Notes: generated by a model from the sequence alone, not told the origin. 64,000 nt of DNA from Ktedonobacter racemifer DSM 44963 (GCF_000178855.1 NZ_ADVG01000004.1:1984001-2048000), one strand, 5' to 3'; shown: positions 33,587 through 41,840, counted from the first letter of the stretch. Numbers and translations are program-made.

Positions 33587-34909
33587 CTATGGTCCTGGTT
33601 CTACGTTCCAGACCTGGACCGAGTGGTCTTCACCGCCTGAAGCGATCTTCTTGCCATTGGGCGACCAGGCGACGGCATCGACAACATTGTTATGCCCTCG
33701 ATAGCTCAAAAGAGTCTGGCCCGTACTGGCGTTCCAGACCTGGACCGTGGTATCACGGCTGCCTGAAGCGATCTTGCTCCCATCGGGTGACCAGGCCACC
33801 GACATCACCTCTCCACTATGCCCATGATAGGTTAAGAGGCGTTGACCAGTCGTGGCATCCCAGACTTGGACGGTGGTATCACGGCCCCCAGTCGCGATTT
33901 TCTTGCCATCGGGTGACCAGGCCAGGCTATCTACGGGATCGCTAATGGTGTATGCATAGTTGAGATAGGTATAGCCTGTATGGGCATCCCAGATCTGCAC
34001 ATGGTCGTCGTGCCCACCCGAAGCGATCTTTTTGCCATCAGGTGACCAGGCTAATGTGCTAACCAGTTCCTTGCGATTATCGTAGGTGAGCAGGGTCTGG
34101 CCAGTATAGGCGGTCCAGACACGGACAGTATGATCCCAACTGCCCGAGGCGATATCATGCCCATCGGGTGACCAGGCTAGCGTCGTGACTTCCGCAGTGT
34201 GTCCGGTATAGGTCAAGCGATTCTGACCAGTGAAGGCATCCCAGACCTGGACGGTATGATCCCAGCTACCCGAGGCGATATAGCGTCCATCAGGCGACCA
34301 GGCGACTGTATCAACGACTTTTGCATGTCCATGATAGACGCTGACCAGTTCACCCGACTTTGCCTTCCAGACATGGACGGTGCCATCCCAGCTCGCGGAG
34401 GCAACATATTGCCCATCGGGCGACCAGGCCACCGCGCTGACAAAATCTGTGTGCTGGCGGTAGGTCGTAACCGCGACCCCCACCTGGCTGGCTAAATTCG
34501 TGGCGGCCAGGTAGAAATTCCCCAGTAGCATGACGCCAAAGAGAATACATGCCACTGCCAGAAACGGGAAGACTCGCTGCCAGCGTTGCGTTGGATGGAC
34601 GTTAGGATGGTTTATACGCGACTGGATGTCGGCAAAACTTTGTGCCGACTTACGCACCGGGGTATCTTCATGCTTTAGTTGTTGACTATGTTGTTCTAGC
34701 AAAAGCGAGATACGCGGAATGGGCTGTACGCTAGGGGCAGGGAGACGTTTCAGTGCTGAAGCAAAAAACAGATAATCCTCTCGCGCCTGGCGACAGGAGG
34801 CACACGTTTTCAGGTGTGCTGCTAACGCCTCTTGTTCGGCGACGGAGAGATCTTCGGGCTTGAGCGCCAGCTTCTCCTTCCACCTGGCACACTGAGAAAA
34901 GAGATTCAT
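33587..34909 (-). CDS. Anti-sigma factor-like zinc-finger protein with WD40 propeller
   Basis: 440 residues. The cytoplasmic N terminus has the zf-HC2 signature AHLKTCASCRQ (His32, Cys36, Cys39) used by anti-sigma factors to hold ECF sigma factors. A membrane helix lies at about 113-135. The outer part has seven WD40 repeats (SAVAWSPDGQYVASASWDGT and six more, each ending VxVW), enough for one closed seven-blade propeller. The start overlaps the stop of the ECF sigma gene by four bases (ATGA), so they are a matched pair. The propeller as extracytoplasmic sensor is inference. Confidence 0.9.
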   Translation of the reverse strand: MNLFSQCARWKEKLALKPEDLSVAEQEALAAHLKTCASCRQAREDYLFFASALKRLPAPSVQPIPRISLLLEQHSQQLKHEDTPVRKSAQSFADIQSRINHPNVHPTQRWQRVFPFLAVACILFGVMLLGNFYLAATNLASQVGVAVTTYRQHTDFVSAVAWSPDGQYVASASWDGTVHVWKAKSGELVSVYHGHAKVVDTVAWSPDGRYIASGSWDHTVQVWDAFTGQNRLTYTGHTAEVTTLAWSPDGHDIASGSWDHTVRVWTAYTGQTLLTYDNRKELVSTLAWSPDGKKIASGGHDDHVQIWDAHTGYTYLNYAYTISDPVDSLAWSPDGKKIATGGRDTTVQVWDATTGQRLLTYHGHSGEVMSVAWSPDGSKIASGSRDTTVQVWNASTGQTLLSYRGHNNVVDAVAWSPNGKKIASGGEDHSVQVWNVEPGP

Positions 34910-35550
34910 TGCGCTTTTCCTCCCATGCCAGGTTTGCTATAGGTATCCACATATTTGCGATAGATCTGGCGCAGATCCTTTAAACCTCGACTGACATATT
35001 TGCTCACACTAGTTTCCTTCATACCAAGTAGTTCAGCGATTTTGTTCTGGGGAAGATCCTCAATGAGATGAAGAATCAGGCAGGGGCGATAGGTGGGCGA
35101 GACCTTCTCCAACGCCATTCGCAGCAGTTCTAGCTCTTCAACCCTCTTCTCAGGCCCTTCGATATAGAGATCATCGGATTGTTCCAGGTAGATCTCAAGC
35201 GATAACTCTTTTTTGTGCCGGGCGTGCTTCTTTAAATAGGTATAGGCACAATTGGTCGCGATGCGGTAGAGCCAACCGAGAAAATGCGTTGGTGAGCGCA
35301 GGCCGGGTAAGTAGGTCCAGACCTTGACAAAGGTCTCCTGCGTCAGCTCGCAGCCAACGCCATCATTCCCCACCATCCGGCTCAGGTATCTGCTAATCTG
35401 GCTATTGTACAATTCATACAAAGCTTCAAAGGCCCGTATATCGCCCAGTTGGGCCTGGGTCACGAGTGCGATCACCTCATTCTCGACCGCTGCACCACTC
35501 CCGTTCCTCTCGGCATCTGGGAATGACTGATCCTCAATCAAATACGCCAT
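34906..35550 (-). CDS. ECF RNA polymerase sigma factor
   Basis: 214 residues from the ATG at 35550, 7 bases after AAGGAG; a GTG at 35556 is less likely. Region 2: IRAFEALYELYNSQISRYLS, CELTQETFVKVWTYLPGL, FLGWLYRIATNCAYTYLKKH. Region 4: LEKVSPTYRPCLILHLIEDL, PQNKIAELLGMKETSVSKYV. It directs polymerase to a set of stress genes when released by its partner, the zinc-finger WD40 protein encoded next. A short AGCAGACA hairpin at 35567-35586 lies in the leader. Confidence 0.92.
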   Translation of the reverse strand: MAYLIEDQSFPDAERNGSGAAVENEVIALVTQAQLGDIRAFEALYELYNSQISRYLSRMVGNDGVGCELTQETFVKVWTYLPGLRSPTHFLGWLYRIATNCAYTYLKKHARHKKELSLEIYLEQSDDLYIEGPEKRVEELELLRMALEKVSPTYRPCLILHLIEDLPQNKIAELLGMKETSVSKYVSRGLKDLRQIYRKYVDTYSKPGMGGKAQ

Positions 35551-35802
35551 TGCCACGCTCCTTGTGAGCAGACACCCTTGTCTGCTTGTTTATCCCTCGC
35601 TCTATCCTCACTTATTGATGCGCTGCATATCTCTTGAAAGATTCAAATTCATGAGTGCAGTTCGCGACGCCGTTTCACCAAAGAACCTGCATGCTTGAAA
35701 GGGTATTTTCCTGTCTACTTATTATGACTCACTTCCCGCCCAAAACCTGACAATTCTTTGAGTTCTTGGCGAAAACTCATACTGAGGTGTAGTTGTAGAT
35801 TT

Positions 35803-35863
35803 TGACTTTGCACTGGAGTAAATTTGACTTTGCATTGGAGTAGTGCTGACTTTGCGCTGGAGT
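35803..35863. repeat. Three repeats at exact 22-bp spacing
   Basis: TGACTTTGCACTGGAGT (35803), TGACTTTGCATTGGAGT (35825), TGACTTTGCGCTGGAGT (35847): 17-mers differing at one or two bases, starts 22 bases apart, with unrelated 5-base spacers. Such series occur as multiple terminal repeats of IS21-type elements or as regulator arrays; no IS21 gene is nearby. Confidence 0.8.
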
Positions 35864-36058
35864 GTGTGATGACCTCATTTCTCGCAATTAGTAAATAGCG
35901 TGAATGTTCGACGCTTTTTAGGGCGAAACCTGGGAAATCAGCGTGAAACATAGGAATCTTCTCTGCCGAGGCTGGAGAAACCGCTTCTCATCTGGGTTCT
36001 TCCATCACCATTTTGTAAATTAGGCTCTATTCGAGCAGAAAAGTTTGTTATGTGACCC

Positions 36059-36100
36059 AAAGCAATGAATGGTCAAAACGAGGCGGCCATTCATTGCTTT
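36059..36100 (+). terminator. Hairpin with T-run, terminator-like
   Basis: Arms AAAGCAATGAATGG (36059-36072) and CCATTCATTGCTTT (36087-36100), 14 bp perfect, then TTT and GGG, giving six T in a row. It reads as a plus-strand intrinsic terminator, yet no plus-strand gene lies upstream. Confidence 0.5.
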
Positions 36101-36298
36101 TTTGGGAAACTCCCAAGGAGTTTTGTGTGTTCCTCCATCGCCAGCTTCTCAACTTGCGGCCGCTTTTCTCGAAGCTGGTAGAGATAGATTCAGTATCAGA
36201 TACTTGCTCATCGAGAGGACGAATAGCTAGCACTCGTGCTTGTCTACAGAACTGCAAGGCGTTGTTGTAAATCACAACATTAAACTGGTGCTTTTACA

Positions 36299-36353
36299 AC
36301 AATTATCCTGGTGAGCAAGCCGCTCGGGATAGCGTGTTCATCAGGATAATTGT
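36299..36353. terminator. Hairpin after the HAD hydrolase gene
   Basis: Arms ACAATTATCCTG (36299-36310) and CAGGATAATTGT (36342-36353), loop of 31 bases containing a GAGC/GCTC stem. It lies 29 bases beyond the stop of the minus-strand HAD gene and probably ends its transcript. Confidence 0.5.
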
Positions 36354-36381
36354 GGGATTCTTGCCATAATACTGTTGGGAT

Positions 36382-37074
36382 TTACACCTTATCCAAGAAC
36401 TCTACTACATCGCTGAGTTCGGAAATGCGGTGCCCTCCTTTAGAAGGGAAACATTCCAGTGGGTCGTATAATACCGAGACGGCTCCCACGGACAAAGCCA
36501 GTAATTCATCCGCATCTGGACTGTCTCCCACATGGATACATTGCGCGGGTTCTAGCTTACAAGCCTGCGAGAACATGCGAAAAATCGCAGGATCTGGTTT
36601 TCGGACCCCTACGACGTGCGAATCAAGAACCATTTCGAAATAGGAAAGGATATTGAGATCCTGCAAAGTTTGGCGAAGGTTTCCATCCCAGTTGGATATT
36701 ACAGCAAGACGAATACCGCGTTGACGCAAGCATTCCAATGTGATAATGGCTTCAGGATCAAGAACCCACGTCTCTGGTAGCTGGTTCCAAACTTCATGTA
36801 TATCTTGAGCCAATTGTCTGAGATTCCCTTGAACGCCAGCAGCCTGAAGCCCAACTACATGGTAAGTTAGCCACCATTCCAAGTGCTTGCTTGGCCCCTT
36901 ATAGCGCTCTTGAAAAAAGCGTTCACAGGCAACAGCAGCCAACTTTGCTGCATCAGGTGCTAATGTAATGCCAATTTGTTCGCACAAGTATGCGAAACGC
37001 CTCGTCTTATGCACCCAGAGGTGTATTAGGGTGTCTCCCGCATCAAAAGTGACAGCTTTAATTATGGGCAACAA
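36382..37074 (-). CDS. HAD family hydrolase
   Basis: 230 residues, haloacid dehalogenase-like phosphatase. Motif I FDAGDTL (nucleophile Asp in VTFDAGDTL) near residue 10, motif II AVISNWDGN, motif III Lys in RKPDPAIF, motif IV HVGDSPDADEL. An inserted helical cap lies at about 20-110. The start is a TTG at 37074; no good ATG is near. HAD proteins of this size hydrolyse small phosphate esters; the substrate is unknown. It stands alone between the repeat-rich gap and a TnpB element. Confidence 0.85.
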   Translation of the reverse strand: MLPIIKAVTFDAGDTLIHLWVHKTRRFAYLCEQIGITLAPDAAKLAAVACERFFQERYKGPSKHLEWWLTYHVVGLQAAGVQGNLRQLAQDIHEVWNQLPETWVLDPEAIITLECLRQRGIRLAVISNWDGNLRQTLQDLNILSYFEMVLDSHVVGVRKPDPAIFRMFSQACKLEPAQCIHVGDSPDADELLALSVGAVSVLYDPLECFPSKGGHRISELSDVVEFLDKV

Positions 37075-37256
37075 TGTATACTGCTACCTTTCTCATACTC
37101 GAACGTGTGTAAACACCCCCGAGCGGTCAGTTCTTCCTGCTTCATCGTCGATAGCCAGCGCACGGGAACCTTTGGATCGGCCCTCCCGTTTTGGTCTCAC
37201 ATCAACTCCCCAGGCATTTTACGTCCGGCGGTAGCCACTCTCCAGGACGGCCAGCT

Positions 37257-38552
37257 TTACGCGTGAAGCTGGCGAAGCTCTTCTGTTGCGAACCACAGCA
37301 AATTCAAGGCGGCATTGAGATCCCGGTCGATCACCAGCCCACAGGCCACGCACTCATAGGTGCGGTGTTTGAGCGGCATGCGCTTTTTGACCTGCCCACA
37401 GCACGAACAGCGTTTGGTCGAAGGGAACCAGCGCGAGGCGATGAAGAGCTCTCCCCCGGCGTTGGCCACTTTGGTCTTGAGGAACTGCAACAGTTGCCCC
37501 ATCGCGGCATCGGCCACGGCACGCGAGAGCTTCCGGTTGGCCATCATCCCCAGGATGTTGAGGTCTTCGATGCCGATGGCCCCACAGGTTCGCGCCAGTT
37601 CGGTCGTGAACTTGTGCTGGACATCCCGCCGGATGTTGGCGATCTGCTGATGCTTGCGTGCGACCTTGAGTCGTTGCTTCTCGTAATTCTTACTGAACAC
37701 GGTGCGCCTGGTTTGCGGGTCTTTCGTCTTCTCTTTCTTACTGAGTTGGCGTTGCAGCTTGCCGAGTTTCTTGAGATGGAGCGCTAAAGGCCTTTGGTTC
37801 TCAAGCCTGCGCCCATCGCTCACCACAGCAGCGTGCTTTACGCCCACATCCACCCCCACCACTGCTTCGGGCGTTGTGGGGCGCTCCCGTGTGATGTCTC
37901 CTTGGATGGAGACGTACCAGTGCCCCGCTTCACAGCAGACCGTCGCCCCCAGGATCTTGACCCGTTCGCACACGACGTGCTTGCGCTGGTTGCGCTTCTT
38001 CCTGGGTGTGGTGGCTTTCCCCTTTTCGACGAAGCGCAGTTTTTCGGCGAGGTTCACCGTTCCCAGTTTGCGTAAGAGCTTGCCGCGGTCCTTCTTCGTT
38101 TGGCGCTGATCGAGGATGAAGCGGCCAAGTCCGGGAATCGAGATCCAATGGCTTCCCAAGGTGAATTTATCGTTGGAGAGATAAAACGACTCGTGCGACT
38201 TCCCCTTTTTCTTGTACTGCGGGTAGTTCGCTCTGCCCGCAAAGAAGTTGTCATACGCTTTCTTGAGGTCATCGAACGCACCTTCCACCACACACTTCGT
38301 CACCTGATAGGTCCACGGATACTCCTGCTCCCGGATCTGGTTGAATTGCTTCTTGAGTGCGAGGGCATGTGGCGGTTTGAGCACGCGCTGCTCTTGGGGA
38401 ACGGTTTCCTGCTCAGCTGTATACGCCTGATACTGCTTCTCCCACTGCTCCCGTCCCCAGTTGTAGACAAACCGCCTCGTGCCACAGGCTCGTTTGAGAT
38501 ACTCCACCTGTTCAGGGGTGGGGTTCATCCGGATCTTGTGCGCGGTTTTCAT
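37257..38552 (-). CDS. tnpB: TnpB family RNA-guided nuclease, apparently intact
   Basis: 431 residues from the ATG at 38552 (KTAHKIRMNPTPEQVEYLKR). The RuvC catalytic acids are all visible: Asp in VVGVDVGVKHAAVVSDGR, Glu in AIGIEDLNILGMM and Asp in VIDRDLNAALNLL. The zinc ribbon reads CSCCGQ...CVACG. No frameshift is seen. TnpB cuts DNA next to a short motif when guided by RNA made from the element's right end, which helps the element persist after excision. The guide should start just past 37256 on the minus strand. It differs clearly from the decayed TnpB at 4361-5498. Confidence 0.92.
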   Translation of the reverse strand: MKTAHKIRMNPTPEQVEYLKRACGTRRFVYNWGREQWEKQYQAYTAEQETVPQEQRVLKPPHALALKKQFNQIREQEYPWTYQVTKCVVEGAFDDLKKAYDNFFAGRANYPQYKKKGKSHESFYLSNDKFTLGSHWISIPGLGRFILDQRQTKKDRGKLLRKLGTVNLAEKLRFVEKGKATTPRKKRNQRKHVVCERVKILGATVCCEAGHWYVSIQGDITRERPTTPEAVVGVDVGVKHAAVVSDGRRLENQRPLALHLKKLGKLQRQLSKKEKTKDPQTRRTVFSKNYEKQRLKVARKHQQIANIRRDVQHKFTTELARTCGAIGIEDLNILGMMANRKLSRAVADAAMGQLLQFLKTKVANAGGELFIASRWFPSTKRCSCCGQVKKRMPLKHRTYECVACGLVIDRDLNAALNLLWFATEELRQLHA

Positions 38553-38626
38553 CCTTGAGCGCCTTTTCTCCCGCTTTGCGGGAATTCCAGTTGAGCAGGA
38601 CTCGACACCCGGCAAGTGGCGATCGT

Positions 38627-38800
38627 TCAGCGAGCGGCTGGCAGCTTCGGAAGGTTGAGCGCCGTGGTCAGATCGACCTCATGAGAGGAGCGACGCCCAG
38701 AAAGCGTTCCTTTGGCTTTGAGCCTGCTTTCTCGGTCCCAGCGCTGCACTGTTTTCACGCTGACATCCACCTGCTTGGCAAACGGTACGACTGCGTACAT
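38627..38800 (-). pseudogene. MerR-like HTH remnant of an IS607 serine transposase
   Basis: 57 codons: MYAVVPFAKQVDVSVKTVQR then WDRESRLKAKGTLSGRRSS. This matches the DNA-binding helix-turn-helix that starts IS607 TnpA proteins (a few residues, AKxxGVSxxTxxRW), but the recombinase domain with the catalytic Ser is absent. It ends with a stop 75 bases upstream of the tnpB start. Either a decayed transposase or a stand-alone element regulator. Confidence 0.6.
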
Positions 38801-38955
38801 CTACTTATTCTCACTTACTTTCGCACACGTTGTCAATACCTAGTATGTATCTCCTTAGGTCTATTCGGAAATTCGTTTAAAGCCGCTTGAATTCAGGGCC
38901 AAACCTCGTTTCCAACCTTGTGCATCCTGGCTCCCCAGAGTCCAGTGAGGCGCGT

Positions 38956-39004
38956 GTTACTGGTAAATGCCCCGAAAAGTGGATCTGGCCCACTCTTGGT
39001 GATT
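38956..39004 (+). repeat. Left inverted repeat of the ISL3 element
   Basis: Starts GTTACTGGTAAATG and ends CACTCTTGGTGATT. Matches the reverse complement of 41186-41234 with six differences. Confidence 0.8.
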
Positions 39005-39029
39005 CAGCTCGCTTGCTTGGGGCTCGAAC

Positions 39030-39058
39030 TGGACAAAGGGGTTGTGCCAGTATAGAAT
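39030..39058 (+). promoter_or_regulatory. Predicted promoter of the passenger gene
   Basis: TGGACA (39030-39035), 17 bases, TAGAAT (39053-39058), about 50 bases before the ATG at 39110. It lies inside the element, so the passenger gene would move with its own promoter. Confidence 0.5.
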
Positions 39059-39109
39059 ACGGCGTGGAAGACTCTGCTCTTTCGAGAACACTTCTTAAGA
39101 GGAGGCCCT

Positions 39110-39487
39110 ATGCCCGATGCAACTGCTCACCAGTTGATCCTTACCTATGTTCAAGGGTGGATAACAGCAGATCGAGAACAAATTTTGAGCACGCTCGATC
39201 CCGACTGCGTGATCATTGAATCCTACGGACCAACCTACAGAGGCAGCGACATGATCGCTCGATGGATTGATTCCTGGTTTGCTCCAGGTAATGTTGTCAC
39301 GCGGTGGGATATCACTTCCTTCTTTGCCACGGATGAGACCTGTTTCTTTGAATGGAACTTTGAATGTCGGCATGAGGGCGGCCTGGGCGGATTTGAGGGA
39401 GCATCCCTGGCACGGGTGAGCCAAGGGAAAATCATTCATCTTCGAGAATATGCCATGACGGCACCCCGGTACGAGTGGAAGGGGTGA
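39110..39487 (+). CDS. NTF2-like (SnoaL/ketosteroid isomerase-type) passenger protein
   Basis: 125 residues: LILTYVQGWITADREQILST, LDPDCVIIESYGPTYRGSDM, IARWIDSWF, TSFFATDETCFFEWNFECRH, SLARVSQGKIIHLREYAMTA. This is the cone fold of nuclear transport factor 2-like proteins; the family includes isomerases, cyclases and binding proteins and the role here is unknown. TAAGAGGAGGCCCT gives a strong ribosome site. It is enclosed by the ISL3 inverted repeats and converges on the transposase gene with a 16-base gap. It is not close to the 148-residue copies elsewhere in the window. Confidence 0.85.
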   Translation: MPDATAHQLILTYVQGWITADREQILSTLDPDCVIIESYGPTYRGSDMIARWIDSWFAPGNVVTRWDITSFFATDETCFFEWNFECRHEGGLGGFEGASLARVSQGKIIHLREYAMTAPRYEWKG

Positions 39488-39503
39488 TCTCCGGCTTCGC
39501 GCG

Positions 39504-41117
39504 TTACAGCGCATGGAGCACGCGCTGGCGTAACAAAGGAAATTCAGCTCTCCCGAACATCATCCGCTTGATCAGCTTGAGCTTATTGACTTTCCCTTCG
39601 ACCAAACCATTGTTTTGGGGAAGCGTAAGCCCTGCTGTCACTGCTTCTTTGTCTCGTTCCACACCAGTAACAAAGCCCTGAAGTTCGCGAATCTTACTGG
39701 CTTTTACCCGTTCGAGCCAGTCGTCGAGCTGTTCTCCTGTGCGCGTGCGTAACATCTGAGCGAATTGCTGAACCAACTCGTAGGCCAGCTTCATCTCCGT
39801 GTGCAGAGACTGGAGCAGCGCCAGCGTTTCTTGTTCGTCGGCCTCCAGTTCCGAAGGTCTGCGAAGAAACAGGAAGACAGCTTGTCGTGCTAGCACAGGA
39901 GGCCGTGGAAGCTGATCGGGCCTTTGGGCATTCTTCCGCCCTTCTGGAAGGTAACGAACCAGTTGCTTGTATACAATCTTGTAGGTCAGGGGAACACCAG
40001 AAGCAACCAACTCCCGATGCAACTGAGCGATGTTGTGACAGCCTGCCTCCCACCGCTTGGTAACCTCTTTGAGATAGGGATCAAGGCGGCTTTTTCGCGG
40101 ACGTGGTGGTTGTTGGGGAAAGGCATCACTGCGCAGCCAGCGCGAAACGGTGGCATGGCCGATTCCAACCTGGTTGGCAATGGCTGTCTGCGAGAAGCCC
40201 TGTTTCCGTAAAGCCACGACTTGCTCGTATGTAGCCAGGCGCTCCTCTCGCTTCGCCTGGCTCAGCGCGGCTGCCTTCGGACTCGATTTCAGCGGCTTGA
40301 CAGGTTGGGTAGTTTCGAGGGGAGTGGCTCTTGACTTCTCGGCTTGGCCTCTGCGATAAGCGGCAAGATGACGTGAGAGGACTCCCTCCAGAGCCTCTCC
40401 AAGGTTCTTCAACACATGAAACCGATCTGCCGTCTGCGTGGCTTCTGGAACCGCTTTCCTGGCTGCGGCAGCGTAGTCTCCTCCTCGATCTCGGCTCACT
40501 ACTTCAATTTCTGGGTGGGTTGCCATCCAGGCGGCTGAAGTGTCAGCCGTCCGATCTGGCAACACGTCGAGCACCTTATGTGTGCGTAAATCCACGATGA
40601 TTGTGCCAAATTTGCGACCACGCCTGAAAGCAAAGTCGTCAATGCCAATCTGTGAAACTGCTCCAACTGGCTCTGTAGGCAGCGCCATGATGCGTCGGAG
40701 AATGGTGTGGCGTGAGGTCTGTATCTCCAGACGATCTGTGACACGCACGCCAAGCCTCCCTCCAGTTGCCAAGCCGATAATCTGCACGATCTGATACAAA
40801 CGCTGTGTGACTCGTGCAAAGGTGTTAACGAAAGGCGTCAGGCGCTCTACAAAAATTTTTCGGGCACAGTCGGGCGCATCACAAAAGCATTTTCGCACGT
40901 GGATGAACAAACGGACCTGCCGTCCACTACAAGGAAGGTCTGCGACTTTGCGGGTGTAATAGCTATGAACCCGTGTGGCAGGCTCTCCACAGAGCGGGCA
41001 AGCTGGACGTGCTTGTATGGAAACTGCCATAATGGTAAGCACTCCATCAACCATCTCAATATCTGTCACTTCTAATCTCTCTGGGAGAGCTGCGACTTGC
41101 TTCACTTCCATTTTCAC
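39504..41117 (-). CDS. ISL3 family transposase
   Basis: 537 residues, full length. The N-terminal zinc site shows ACPLCGEPATRVHSYYTRKV and RKCFCDAPDCARKIF. The DDE domain has Asp in IGIDDFAFRRGRKFG, Asp in VVSRDRGGDYAAAARKA and Glu in NGLVEGKVNKLKLIKRMMFG. A helix-turn-helix in the insertion (LRKQGFSQTAIANQVGIGHA) is common in ISL3 enzymes of this size. No frameshift or stop, so likely active. Confidence 0.92.
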   Translation of the reverse strand: MKMEVKQVAALPERLEVTDIEMVDGVLTIMAVSIQARPACPLCGEPATRVHSYYTRKVADLPCSGRQVRLFIHVRKCFCDAPDCARKIFVERLTPFVNTFARVTQRLYQIVQIIGLATGGRLGVRVTDRLEIQTSRHTILRRIMALPTEPVGAVSQIGIDDFAFRRGRKFGTIIVDLRTHKVLDVLPDRTADTSAAWMATHPEIEVVSRDRGGDYAAAARKAVPEATQTADRFHVLKNLGEALEGVLSRHLAAYRRGQAEKSRATPLETTQPVKPLKSSPKAAALSQAKREERLATYEQVVALRKQGFSQTAIANQVGIGHATVSRWLRSDAFPQQPPRPRKSRLDPYLKEVTKRWEAGCHNIAQLHRELVASGVPLTYKIVYKQLVRYLPEGRKNAQRPDQLPRPPVLARQAVFLFLRRPSELEADEQETLALLQSLHTEMKLAYELVQQFAQMLRTRTGEQLDDWLERVKASKIRELQGFVTGVERDKEAVTAGLTLPQNNGLVEGKVNKLKLIKRMMFGRAEFPLLRQRVLHAL

Positions 41118-41185
41118 CAGATCCTTCTACATCTATGGATTTCTGCATGTAGAACGATCTATTGATGAAAAAAGCAAGCAACCTA

Positions 41186-41234
41186 AATCACCAAGAGTGA
41201 GACAGAACCACTTTTCAGGTCATTTACCAGTTAC
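41186..41234 (-). repeat. Right inverted repeat of the ISL3 element
   Basis: Reads AATCACCAAGAGTG ... CATTTACCAGTTAC on the plus strand, the partner of 38956-39004. It lies 68 bases upstream of the transposase start. Confidence 0.8.
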
Positions 41235-41321
41235 AAAACAAGGATACCAGTGCAATCGTCTGAAAAACGTTACGACTTCATCATCGCCTTTGGACTGCCA
41301 ATGAATGTTTTGTGTCACACG

Positions 41322-41840
41322 TTACTCGCTCACTACTGCCCAGATCATTTCGCGCCTGGCCCATCGTGGTTCTGTTGAGGTTGAGCGCGTTTTGCGCCGC
41401 TTGTGAGATTTAAAGTGGAGGACTCCTTTGTGTGGAGAAAGTGCGCTGGTGCTGGTACAATCGGGGCATTCAACCAGGGGAACGCCACTCTCCAGAAATT
41501 GCTGGAGATCAATGGGAACTTCCCCATGGAAGGTGCATTTCGGCTGCGTGACAGGTTGCTTCTGGCTTTCCACTCCCTTGTGGGAAGTATCCTGCTCAGG
41601 TTTTGGAGAAGGCGCCTGGCTTGCCTTTTCCTCATCAATCAGGTCGGCCTGTGCCGAACGTTCAGACGATGCGTCCTGGTCATCGACGCTTGGCCCTGCA
41701 CCATCAATAATCCGAAACGTATCGCGACGAAGTATGAGCAGCTCGGCAGCTTGCTCTAGCGTTTCTTCTTTCACATCGGTCTTACCAGCTTCATATGTCC
41801 ATTCCAGTGCGGTCGTCACCAATTTCATCAGGTATACCAT
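41322..41840 (-). CDS. Hypothetical protein with C-terminal zinc-finger-like motif
   Basis: 172 residues from the ATG at 41840; a GTG at 41936 would extend it by 32. Not recognised. The N-terminal helical part (KLVTTALEWTYEAGKTDVKE, LEQAAELLILRRDTFRIIDG) precedes an acidic, Ser/Pro/Gln-rich linker (about 58-100), then CTFHGEVPIDLQQFLESGVP and VECPDCTSTSALSP, where Cys/His spacing could bind one zinc, and a basic tail HFKSHKRRKTRSTSTEPRWA. This layout suggests a small DNA- or RNA-associated protein. It lies between two mobile-element remains, so it may be accessory. Confidence 0.6.
   Translation of the reverse strand: MVYLMKLVTTALEWTYEAGKTDVKEETLEQAAELLILRRDTFRIIDGAGPSVDDQDASSERSAQADLIDEEKASQAPSPKPEQDTSHKGVESQKQPVTQPKCTFHGEVPIDLQQFLESGVPLVECPDCTSTSALSPHKGVLHFKSHKRRKTRSTSTEPRWARREMIWAVVSE

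Larger units (their letters stand above)
35557..36381. other. Gene-free stretch with a repeat array and a terminator-like hairpin
   Basis: 825 bases. Seen: AGCAGACA/TGTCTGCT hairpin at 35567-35586 by the sigma gene start, three 22-bp-spaced repeats at 35803-35863, a hairpin with T-run at 36059-36100 and another hairpin at 36299-36353. The short open frames on both strands resemble nothing known. It may be remains of an insertion sequence. Confidence 0.5.
37165..38830 (-). mobile_element. IS607-like element with intact tnpB and a reduced tnpA
   Basis: A TnpB gene preceded by a very short HTH gene that resembles the N terminus of the IS607 serine transposase. The ends are estimated: IS607-type elements lack clear inverted repeats. 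The right end probably lies after the hairpin-forming GTCC...GGAC at about 37219-37245. Without a resolvase domain the element cannot move by itself. Confidence 0.55.
38956..41234. mobile_element. ISL3-family element carrying an NTF2-like passenger gene
   Basis: Inverted repeats of 49 bp at 38956-39004 and 41186-41234 match at 43 of 49 positions. Between them lie the ISL3 transposase (39504-41117, minus) and an NTF2-like gene (39110-39487, plus). No repeat is found between the two genes, so the passenger is inside the element. Target duplications of 8 bp are expected but not seen. Confidence 0.72.

Noticed and set aside
35803..35863. CRISPR array
   Set aside because: Repeats are only 17 bp with 5-base spacers and no cas genes are present.
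35715..35951. 78-codon minus-strand frame
   Set aside because: It runs through the 22-bp repeat array; no protein-like pattern.
36048..36275. Overlapping short frames on both strands in the empty region
   Set aside because: Both run through the 14-bp terminator-like hairpin and resemble nothing known.
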